A stretch of DNA of 5,525 nucleotides, from the NCBI GenBank assembly GCA_028288945.1, contig JAQGHH010000546.1, positions 1-5,525 on the forward strand, given 5' to 3'. Every line of letters starts with the position of its first letter. Within the stretch, counting starts at the first letter, position 1. The translations under genes and the position numbers were made by a program. Source of the DNA: Phycisphaerales bacterium. GTDB lineage: Bacteria; Planctomycetota; Phycisphaerae; Tepidisphaerales; Tepidisphaeraceae. Below are positions 1 to 5,199 of the stretch, piece after piece. The notes under the pieces are model-generated. The model did no database searches, was not told where the DNA came from, and saw nothing but the letters and a program-made list of their open reading frames with translations.

Positions 1-990
1 TGCCATGTCGGCCAGATGATGTACGCCGAGGCGCCGGACGTGCCGGCGGGGAGGATTTTGAATCTGCCCATCGGCCGCCTCAACACCCTCCGGCGGGCGG
101 TGTTCAAGGAAATTCTCCGCACCGCCGACCGCCATGAGCACGTGCTCGTCAACACGCACGCGACGTTCCGCTGGAAGCACGGCCTGTTCGCGGCGTTTGA
201 TTTCGACCAGATGCGGGCGTTTAAGGCCGATGCGTACGTCACGCTCGTGGACAACGCCGAGAGCGTGCACCAGCGTCTGGTGCGCGACCACGACCTCGAC
301 CACACGCTTAAGGACATCATGGTCTGGCGCGAGGAAGAACTGCTGGCGACGGAGATTCTCGCCAACGGGATTCAGGGGTACGGAGGGTTTTTCATGATCT
401 CGCGCGGGCGGGGCGTGATGACGCATCAGACGATTTACCGCCTGATGTTCGAAGCCTGGCGCAAGAAGGTGTACCTCTCGTTCCCGATGACGCACGTGAT
501 GGATCTGCCCGACACGCTGGCGGAGATCGACGCGTTCAAGCGGCAGATTTACGAGCACTTCATCTGCTTCGACCCGGCGGACGTGGACGAGTTCGCCCTG
601 CACACCGCCGCGATCAAGGCGATGCAGGAGGGGCAGACGACGATCACCGTCGAAGGGGCCGAGGGACCGCTGACGCTCAAGACCGCCGACGTCGCGCAGA
701 TCAGCGGGGACATCATGGGGCAGATCTACGCACGCGATTTCAAGATGGTCGATCAGGCGGACATGATCATCAGCCTGATCCCCGAGCTCCCCACCGGCCG
801 CCCCGCCATCTCCAGCGGCGTGGAGCGCGAACTTCACCACGCCTTCGAGGGAGGAAAGGAAGTGTACGTCGTGTGGAAGGCAAAGAACCCGCCATCCCCT
901 TTCATCACCGAGACGGCGACAAAAGTATTCACCGGCGTGGACGAGGCGATCGCGCACTTCAAGGCAAAGGGATACACCACGCCGCGATGA
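1..990 (+). CDS. Two-domain nucleotide enzyme: adenylate-kinase-like + nucleoside deoxyribosyltransferase-like (5' truncated)
   Basis: The frame is open from the first base, so the gene starts upstream of the window; the ATG at 16 is internal and not a credible start. Residues are counted from the first in-window codon (329 in all). Residues about 15-125 resemble the C-terminal half of archaeal-type adenylate kinase (AdkA): a strand ending in VLVNTHAT (48-55), a DAYVTLVDNAE strand (77-87) and an arginine-rich RLVRDHDLD segment (92-100) in the position of the lid. The P-loop expected at the N-terminus is outside the window. From about 155 a second Rossmann-like domain begins with KKVYLSFPM, continues with RDFKMVDQADMIIS (245-258) and SGVERELHHA (272-281), then VYVVW. 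This is the pattern of the nucleoside 2-deoxyribosyltransferase fold, where the Glu of SGxxxE (here E277) is normally the nucleophile. The product is inferred to be a cytosolic enzyme that phosphorylates or cleaves nucleotides; substrate unknown. The fold calls rest on motif memory, not a search. The stop is followed by a repeat, then the LOG gene. Confidence 0.7.
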   Translation, partial: CHVGQMMYAEAPDVPAGRILNLPIGRLNTLRRAVFKEILRTADRHEHVLVNTHATFRWKHGLFAAFDFDQMRAFKADAYVTLVDNAESVHQRLVRDHDLDHTLKDIMVWREEELLATEILANGIQGYGGFFMISRGRGVMTHQTIYRLMFEAWRKKVYLSFPMTHVMDLPDTLAEIDAFKRQIYEHFICFDPADVDEFALHTAAIKAMQEGQTTITVEGAEGPLTLKTADVAQISGDIMGQIYARDFKMVDQADMIISLIPELPTGRPAISSGVERELHHAFEGGKEVYVVWKAKNPPSPFITETATKVFTGVDEAIAHFKAKGYTTPR

Positions 991-1017
991 GGCTTGCCGT
1001 GACCCCGATCCGAAGAA

Positions 1018-1160
1018 AAGAATTTGCCGCGAAGGGGCGAAGGAATGCGAAGGGTGAAGCGCTTAAATTTTGAGCCCGTTACAGCGCGGATGATTTTATT
1101 CATGACGGCAAAGTCTTCTTCGTCTTTCTTCGCTCCTTCGTCCCTTCGCGGCAAATTCTT
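1018..1160. repeat. Long imperfect inverted repeat filling the gap between genes
   Basis: The left arm (1018-1052) begins AAGAATTTGCCGCGAAGGG and is repeated as an exact 19-base reverse complement at 1142-1160. Beyond that the arms stay paired through one mismatch, a further 7 bases (CGAAGGA), a 2-base bulge and GCGAAG, so the right arm runs 1128-1160. The roughly 75-base loop (1053-1127) is more AT-rich than its surroundings. The arms consist of CGAAGG/GCGAAG-like units. As RNA this would form a long stem between the two flanking genes, and could act as a terminator-like or RNA-stabilising structure. As DNA it looks like a miniature palindromic element with its ends near 1018 and 1160. No transposase is present. 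The right arm ends 15 bases before the LOG start, so the element may carry or displace that gene's promoter. Confidence 0.85.
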
Positions 1161-1175
1161 CGTGGCGAACTGAAA

Positions 1176-1763
1176 ATGGCCGTTATTCGCGCCGTTACTG
1201 TTTATTGCTCGTCCAGTCGCAACGTCGACCCCGTTTATTTTGACGCGGCGGCGGAGCTGGGCGCGGCCGTCGCGCGCGAAGGATGGCAGCTCGTTTACGG
1301 CGGCAACGATTGCGGCTGCATGGGCGCGCTCGCGAACGCCGCCCGCGCCGCCGGGGGCTGGGTCGTCGGCGTGACGCCTCAGATACTCCACGCCCAGGGG
1401 ATCACCGACCACAAGTGCGACGAGCTGATCATCACCCCCGGCATGCGCGAGCGCAAGGCCCTCCTCGAACAACGCGGCGACGCCTTCATCACTCTCCCCG
1501 GCGGCCTGGGCACCCTCGAAGAAATCTTGGAAATCATCGTCGGCCGCTCCCTCGGCTATCATGCCAAGCCGATCGTCCTCCTCAACATCGCCAACTTCTT
1601 CGCGCCCCTGCTCGCGATGCTCGACCTGGGCATCGAGCAAAAATTTATTAAAGAAAAATCCCGCCGGCTGTTCCACGTCAGCCCTTCCATCCCCGACGCC
1701 ATCGCCCACCTCAAGCATGGCGCGAGCTCATCGGCCGCCCCGGACCCGTCCGCCGCGGAATAG
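1176..1763 (+). CDS. LOG family protein (cytokinin riboside 5'-monophosphate phosphoribohydrolase-like)
   Basis: A 195-residue protein, typical length for the TIGR00730/LOG family. Known members hydrolyse the N-glycosidic bond of N6-modified adenosine monophosphates to release free base and ribose 5-phosphate; many bacterial members have an unknown natural substrate. Visible signatures are the N-terminal VTVYCSSS strand-loop (8-14), YGG at 41-43 at the nucleotide-binding loop, MRERK at 90-94 (the conserved M-x-x-R-K segment) and the hallmark PGGLGTLEE (108-116), which carries the catalytic Glu region. The protein is expected to be soluble, cytosolic and dimeric. The loop after YGG reads NDCGCMG where most members have GxxGLMG, a mild oddity. 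The C-terminal tail after about 183 is Ala/Ser/Pro-rich and probably disordered. The ATG at 1176 is chosen because the alignment-like N-terminus starts there; no Shine-Dalgarno is evident, and no in-frame ATG lies in the repeat just upstream. Confidence 0.92.
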   Translation: MAVIRAVTVYCSSSRNVDPVYFDAAAELGAAVAREGWQLVYGGNDCGCMGALANAARAAGGWVVGVTPQILHAQGITDHKCDELIITPGMRERKALLEQRGDAFITLPGGLGTLEEILEIIVGRSLGYHAKPIVLLNIANFFAPLLAMLDLGIEQKFIKEKSRRLFHVSPSIPDAIAHLKHGASSSAAPDPSAAE

Positions 1764-1867
1764 TCCTCCACGTAACATTTGTGACGGCTGCGCTCGCTCG
1801 GCGGAAGGACCGTTGCCGGAATTGGCAATGGCGGGCACATGGAGGGCCGTCGTAGAGTTCAAGGCGG

Positions 1868-3322
1868 ATGATCGCGCGGCGTGCTCAGAATCAGATGGAC
1901 AATCTCCCGGCGATCCGGACAGATATTCCGGCGCGGATGGACGCGTTGCCGTGGAGTGGGTGGCACACCTATATCGTGATTGCTTTGGGCATCACGTGGG
2001 TGCTCGACGGGCTGGAGGTCACGCTGGCCGGGGCGGTCGGGGGCACGCTGAAGGAGCCGGGGGCGTTGCATCTGACGGACTGGCAGGTCGGGCTCTCGGC
2101 CACCTGTTACCTGGCGGGCGCGGTGGTGGGCGCTCTGGTTTTCGGGTACGCCACCGACCGCTTCGGCCGCAGGAAGCTTTTCTTTCTCACGCTCATCGTC
2201 TATGTCGCCGCGACCGCGGCCACCGCGTTCGCGTGGAACGCCACCAGCTATTTCGTTTTCCGTGCGCTCACGGGGGCGGGCATCGGCGGGGAATATGCCG
2301 CGATCAATTCCGCCATCGACGAGCTGATCCCCGCCCGCGTCCGCGGGCAGGTCGATCTGCTGATCAACGCCACGTTTTGGATCGGGGCGGCGCTGGGGTC
2401 GGGCGCCACGATCTACCTGCTCGATCCCGCCCGTTTCCCCGTAGGCATCGGCTGGCGTCTTGCGTTCGGCATTGGCGCGCTGCTGGGGCTGGGCATTCTG
2501 TTCCTTCGCGAAGCCGTGCCCGAAAGCCCGCGGTGGCTGATGACCCACGGCCGCAAGAAGGAGGCGGAGAAAATCGTCGAGGAAGTGGAGGCCAAAGCCC
2601 ACGCGGCGCACGGGAAGCCCGCGGGTGAACACATGATCACGTTGATCCACCCCCGTCGGCATACGCCGTGGAAGGAAATCGCCCACAGCATGCTCGTCGA
2701 GTATCCAACGCGATCGCTTCTGGGGCTGATGCTCATGGTCGCGCAGGCGTTCTTCTACAACGCCATCTTCTTCACCTATGCGATCGTGCTCACCAAGTTC
2801 TACGGAGTCCCGCCGGGCCGGGTGGGCATCTATTTGTTCCCCTTCGCCCTGGGGAACATTCTGGGTCCGATTCTGCTGGGCCGGCTGTTCGACGCGATCG
2901 GCCGCAAGCCGATGATCGTCATCACCTACGCGGCCTCCGGGCTGCTGCTGGCGCTGACGGGATTCCTGTTCGAGCGCGGCCTGCTGACCGCGACGACGCA
3001 GACGCTGGCGTGGTCGGCAATTTTTTTCATCGCATCGTGTGCCGCCAGCTCGGCGTACCTGACGGTGAGCGAAATCTTCCCGCTCGAGCTGCGGGCCATG
3101 GCCATCGCGATCTTCTTCGCCCTGGGGACGCTGGTGGGCGGCGTCGGTGCGCCCGCGCTGTTCGGCCGGCTGATCGCCTCCGGCTCGCGCGAGAAGCTGC
3201 TATGGGGTTATCTATTCGGCGCGGCCCTGATGCTGATCGCCGCCGGGGCCGAGGCGGTTTTCGGGGTCAAGGCCGAGCGCAGATCCCTGGAAGAAATCGC
3301 CCCGCCGCTGTCCGCCAGGTAA
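1868..3322 (+). CDS. Major facilitator superfamily transporter (sugar/aromatic-acid-type symporter)
   Basis: A 484-residue inner-membrane carrier with the usual 12-helix MFS plan. Rough segments are TM1-6 at 34-56, 78-97, 104-123, 126-147, 163-186 and 197-213, then a cytoplasmic loop (about 214-280) rich in Lys/Glu/Ala, then TM7-12 at 283-306, 316-339, 348-368, 380-400, 408-432 and 445-466. Signature motifs: loop 2-3 GYATDRFGRRK (93-103), its pseudo-repeat in loop 8-9 GRLFDAIGRKP (338-348), PESPRWL (218-224) after TM6 as in sugar-porter-like families, and SEIFPLELRA (401-410). TM1 carries paired acidic residues, LDGLE (D47, E50), recalling the acidic pair in TM1 of the aromatic acid:H+ symporter group, so proton-coupled transport is likely. 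The substrate cannot be read from the sequence. The ATG at 1868 has AAGG a few bases upstream; the Met at codon 10 is an alternative. The gene lies 104 bases after the LOG gene in the same direction, so co-transcription is possible but unproven. Confidence 0.93.
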   Translation: MIARRAQNQMDNLPAIRTDIPARMDALPWSGWHTYIVIALGITWVLDGLEVTLAGAVGGTLKEPGALHLTDWQVGLSATCYLAGAVVGALVFGYATDRFGRRKLFFLTLIVYVAATAATAFAWNATSYFVFRALTGAGIGGEYAAINSAIDELIPARVRGQVDLLINATFWIGAALGSGATIYLLDPARFPVGIGWRLAFGIGALLGLGILFLREAVPESPRWLMTHGRKKEAEKIVEEVEAKAHAAHGKPAGEHMITLIHPRRHTPWKEIAHSMLVEYPTRSLLGLMLMVAQAFFYNAIFFTYAIVLTKFYGVPPGRVGIYLFPFALGNILGPILLGRLFDAIGRKPMIVITYAASGLLLALTGFLFERGLLTATTQTLAWSAIFFIASCAASSAYLTVSEIFPLELRAMAIAIFFALGTLVGGVGAPALFGRLIASGSREKLLWGYLFGAALMLIAAGAEAVFGVKAERRSLEEIAPPLSAR

Positions 3323-3343
3323 TCGAGAGTGGGGAAGACGCTT

Positions 3344-3378
3344 AACCACGGAGGCACGGAGACACGGAGAGGCGCCTC
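3344..3378 (+). repeat. Repeat A left arm (CCACGGAGGCACGGAG type) with adjoining palindrome
   Basis: The arm is built of repeating CACGGAG units (CCACGGAGGCACGGAG followed by ACACGG). Its 24 bases are found again in reverse complement at 3723-3746. Directly after it lies the perfect 10-base palindrome GAGGCGCCTC (3369-3378). I recognise this unit as a common intergenic boilerplate of several large environmental bacterial genomes, from memory only. Confidence 0.85.
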
Positions 3379-3415
3379 GACCACCATGCCGCGAGAGCGA
3401 TTGACGCTTTGTAAG

Positions 3416-3435
3416 AAACCGCCAAGACGCCAAGA
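3416..3435 (+). repeat. Unpaired CGCCAAGA direct repeat (B)
   Basis: AAACCGCCAAGACGCCAAGA contains two tandem copies of CGCCAAGA. It has the same style as the CGAAGG units at 1018-1160 and the CACGGAG units of repeat A, but no reverse-complement partner was found in the window. It may be the surviving arm of an older element. Confidence 0.5.
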
Positions 3436-3474
3436 ATTGATTTTAGAACTACAACGTTATCAGGCGCTCTGGTC

Positions 3475-3518
3475 CCCTCTCCCTCGTACTCGGGGGAGAG
3501 GGATAGGGTGAGGGGCCG
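3475..3518 (+). repeat. Repeat C left arm with internal hairpin
   Basis: CCCTCTCCC (3475-3483) pairs with GGGAGAGGG (3494-3502) to form a 9-bp stem with a 10-base loop. The sequence then runs on through ATAGGGTGAGGGGCCG to 3518. The part from about 3496 onward is matched in reverse complement at 3643-3665, with 18 of 23 positions identical and the last 12 exact. Confidence 0.75.
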
Positions 3519-3542
3519 AACGTCGAGTTGCGCTCGAATTTT

Positions 3543-3607
3543 GTAGGGGTCCGCACCGCGGACCATGCCTTCGCAAGTGCCGGAACGGTCCGCAGTGCGG
3601 ACCCTAC
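3543..3607. repeat. Central double hairpin (repeat D/D')
   Basis: The arms GTAGGGGTCCGCACCGCGGACC (3543-3564) and 3587-3607 are reverse complements apart from one extra G and one substitution, with a 22-base loop. Each arm is itself a palindrome: GGTCCGC (3548-3554) with GCGGACC (3558-3564), and GGTCCGC (3587-3593) with GCGGACC (3597-3603), each with a 3-base loop. The region can therefore fold either as two small hairpins or as one long one. Confidence 0.85.
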
Positions 3608-3642
3608 CGGAAGCGTTATGCCTATCAACACGTCTTAACACT

Positions 3643-3670
3643 CGGCCCCTCACCTCTGCCCTCTTTTCCC
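3643..3670 (+). repeat. Repeat C right arm (C')
   Basis: This is the reverse-complement partner of 3494-3518. CGGCCCCTCACC (3643-3654) is exact; the following CTCTGCCCTCTTTTCCC is diverged. Unlike the left arm it lacks the internal GGGAGAGGG/CCCTCTCCC hairpin, so the two arms are not full copies. Confidence 0.65.
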
Positions 3671-3722
3671 AATCCAACGACGCAGCAGTCGGGGCGTCCG
3701 GCATAGCAGGCCGGGGGCGTCA

Positions 3723-3746
3723 CCGTGTCTCCGTGCCTCCGTGGTT
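3723..3746 (-). repeat. Repeat A right arm (A')
   Basis: An exact 24-base reverse complement of 3344-3367. Its inner edge is 52 bases from C'. Translated in the M50 frame it gives VSVPPWF, a peptide produced by the repeat itself rather than by a protein domain. Confidence 0.85.
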
Positions 3747-3779
3747 TGTATTCTTCGTCGAACCACAGTGGCCTGTGCT

Positions 3780-3807
3780 TTGGCTCTACAGCGCGTTCGC
3801 GTATCAT
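3780..3807 (+). promoter_or_regulatory. Possible sigma70-like promoter for the M50 gene
   Basis: TTGGCT (3780-3785, 4 of 6 to TTGACA) is followed after 16 bases by TATCAT (3802-3807, 5 of 6 to TATAAT), ending 12 bases before the proposed M50 start at 3820. The leader would be only a few bases, consistent with the missing Shine-Dalgarno. Matches of this quality occur by chance, so this is only a candidate. Confidence 0.25.
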
Positions 3808-3819
3808 CCTCCGGTACGG

Positions 3820-4776
3820 ATGTGGAAGTTATTGAGGCTGAATTCCGGGCTGCGTGTGTTCCGCATTTTAGGGGTGGACGTCTGCGTGCATTGGAGTTGG
3901 CTGCTCGCCCTGCCGCTGTGCGTTCCGTTTCGCAATCAAATCGCCCAAACCACTCCCTGGATCGTCGCGGACGCGACGGCGCTGTTCGTTCTCGTGCTGC
4001 TGCATGAATTCGGCCACGCGCTGGCGTGCAAGTCGGTCGGGGGGACGGCGAGGCGGATCGTGCTTTGGCCGCTGGGCGGGCTGGCGTTCGTGACGCCGCC
4101 GCAACGGCCCTGGGCGGTGAGCTGGTGCATGGCGGCGGGGCCGCTGGTGAATCTGGCCATCGTGCCGCTCACCCTCGCGGCGTTTTACCTCGGCCAGTCA
4201 TTCGAAGTATCGCACGACCTCATGGCGTTCATCGAGTTCGTCGTGATAGTTAATTTGTTGCTTCTGGCGTTCAACCTCCTGCCGTTCTACCCGCTGGATG
4301 GCGGGCAGATCCTCCGCGGATTGCTATGGCTCGCGTTCGGGCGCGTCCCGAGCCTGCTGGTCGCCTCCGCGATCGGGCTGTTTGTGGGCGTCGTCGTGCT
4401 CGTGCTGGCGGCGGCGTTCTGGAACTTCTGGCTTTTCGTCACCGCCCTGTTCGGCGCGATGCAGGCGTGCACCGGCATGCTCCAGGCGTGGCGCCTGCGG
4501 CGGATTCTATCCGGCCCCCGCCGGCCCGGCTTCGTCTGCCCCAACTGCCGTCGCGAGCCGCCCGTCGGCGACCATTGGCGCTGCGAAAAGTGCGCCCACC
4601 GCCTGGACGCCTTCGTCGACCGCTTCGCCTGCCCCAAGTGCGCCGACCCAAATCGAACCATCCCCTGCATCGACTGTGGCATGAAAGCCCCGCCCGAGGA
4701 ATGGCCCGCCCTCCCACCCCTGCCGCCGGTGCCGGTATTTATGGGGGCTGCCGCGCAGATAAAAGGCCGAGAGTAA
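3820..4776 (+). CDS. M50 site-2-protease-like membrane metalloprotease with C-terminal zinc ribbons
   Basis: A 318-residue membrane protein. The zinc-protease motif HEFGH (62-66) sits in a hydrophobic helix, and the second metal-ligand motif FNLLPFYPLDGGQ (151-163, Asp160) lies further on, as in M50B peptidases of the SpoIVFB/S2P type, which cleave within or near membranes. Other hydrophobic stretches are at about 21-36, 101-125, 135-155 and 176-216. After about 235 the chain becomes cytosolic and carries four Cys pairs: CPNC (240-243), CEKC (255-258), CPKC (271-274) and CIDC (283-286). This spacing predicts two tandem zinc ribbons, then a Pro-rich tail. Such a domain could bind substrate or partner; its role is inferred. 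The frame is open further upstream, with an ATG at 3565, but that extension is translated repeat DNA, so the ATG at 3820, just before the conserved SGLRVFRILGVDVCVHWSW opening, is preferred. No clear ribosome binding site is seen. Confidence 0.9.
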   Translation: MWKLLRLNSGLRVFRILGVDVCVHWSWLLALPLCVPFRNQIAQTTPWIVADATALFVLVLLHEFGHALACKSVGGTARRIVLWPLGGLAFVTPPQRPWAVSWCMAAGPLVNLAIVPLTLAAFYLGQSFEVSHDLMAFIEFVVIVNLLLLAFNLLPFYPLDGGQILRGLLWLAFGRVPSLLVASAIGLFVGVVVLVLAAAFWNFWLFVTALFGAMQACTGMLQAWRLRRILSGPRRPGFVCPNCRREPPVGDHWRCEKCAHRLDAFVDRFACPKCADPNRTIPCIDCGMKAPPEEWPALPPLPPVPVFMGAAAQIKGRE

Positions 4777-5199
4777 ATGTTGAATTCCTGGAGCGTTTTT
4801 TGAGAAAACAGTTCCATGGCGCATGGGACTTTCTTGCCGATTGCAAAAGGTGGGTGCGAGACGGCGAACGTAATCCGATCATCAAGAGCCCCGCAGTCCC
4901 GCCCGAATTCTTCGCCGAAAGCAGCGCGCACCAGATTTGACAGGTCTGCGGGAATGGGGGAATCGAGCTGGGGAAAAATCTTTTCCAACGCAATTGCTAT
5001 CAAATGCTTACGCCAATTTGTGTCGTATGTCGCGTGGAAGGGCGCGCACCACAATGCTCCAAAATGCACCAGGCGCGGGGTGGTGCATGGAGCAAAAAAA
5101 CGAACGGTAAATGTTGAACGAGCGGGCCCGATTTTGGCAGAACTATTTTCACGTTGATGCGCGTCCACTCTGGTGAGGGGCGGCTCGACAAGGCTTCTT
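4777..5199. other. 423-base stretch without a convincing gene
   Basis: Three mutually incompatible readings are open here. (1) Plus-strand frame ending at 4940: a TTG at 4800 with GGAG 6 bases upstream would give a 46-residue peptide (MRKQFHGAWDFLADCKRW onward). (2) Plus frame 4816-5157: 113 residues, Ser/Arg-rich, unconvincing. (3) Minus strand, about 5040 down to 4760: a protein-like stretch (LIAIALEKIFPQ, DLSNLVRAAFGEEFGRD), but with third-position GC well below that of the neighbouring genes and no clear start. None is recognised. The DNA is less GC-rich than the flanking genes. It also holds a strong hairpin (5055-5094), a small GGAAAA/TTTTCC palindrome (4972-4986), and a 12-base direct repeat (4773-4784 and 5107-5118). 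It is either intergenic or a decayed gene. Confidence 0.6.
5055..5094. repeat. 14-bp-stem hairpin followed by an A-run
   Basis: TGCTCC (5055-5060), bulge AAA, ATGCACCA (5064-5071), a 9-base GC-rich loop, TGGTGCAT (5081-5088), GGAGCA (5089-5094). Seven A residues (5094-5100) follow on the plus strand. On neither strand does a T-run follow the stem, so it is not a standard intrinsic terminator. It may be a structured RNA element, an operator-like site or a repeat remnant upstream of the HTH gene. Confidence 0.7.

Larger units (their letters stand above)
3344..3746. repeat. Concentric nested palindromic repeat island
   Basis: Most of the 497-base gap between the MFS and M50 genes is one composite of several short repeat types in mirror order. 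A (3344-3367) pairs with A' (3723-3746), a perfect 24-base inverted repeat. C (3494-3518) pairs with C' (3643-3667), of which 12 bases (3507-3518 and 3643-3654) are perfect. D (3543-3564) pairs with D' (3587-3607). The centre is the 22-base loop 3565-3586. One further repeat-like segment, B (3416-3435), has no partner. The order A-B-C-D-D'-C'-A' fits serial insertion of small palindromic elements inside one another, or one large cruciform-forming element. No transposase or credible protein is encoded inside. Confidence 0.85.

Noticed and set aside
1070..1099. Promoter-like TTGAGC / TTTTAT pair before the LOG gene
   Set aside because: Both boxes are poor matches at 18-base spacing inside the loop of the inverted repeat; not better than chance.
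834..1718. Minus-strand frame of 294 codons across the LOG gene
   Set aside because: It runs antisense through two well-supported genes and the repeat between them, and its translation is low in complexity and matches no recognisable motif; it is a shadow of high-GC coding DNA.
1813..1828. TTGCC-GGAATT-GGCAA hairpin upstream of the MFS gene
   Set aside because: Only a 5-bp stem; too short to claim an operator or terminator.
1859..2686. Minus-strand frame of 275 codons across the MFS gene
   Set aside because: Antisense to a clear transporter; the translation is Arg/Pro/Gly-rich with no domain.
3342..3704. Minus-strand frame of 120 codons in the repeat island
   Set aside because: It is composed of translated palindromic repeats (A, C and D), so its openness is a by-product of repeat composition.
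3344..3746. CRISPR array or tandem repeat array
   Set aside because: The repeats are inverted and of different families, with no regular repeat-spacer pattern.
4777..4803. ATG overlapping the M50 stop as a translationally coupled gene
   Set aside because: The frame closes after eight codons at 4801-4803.
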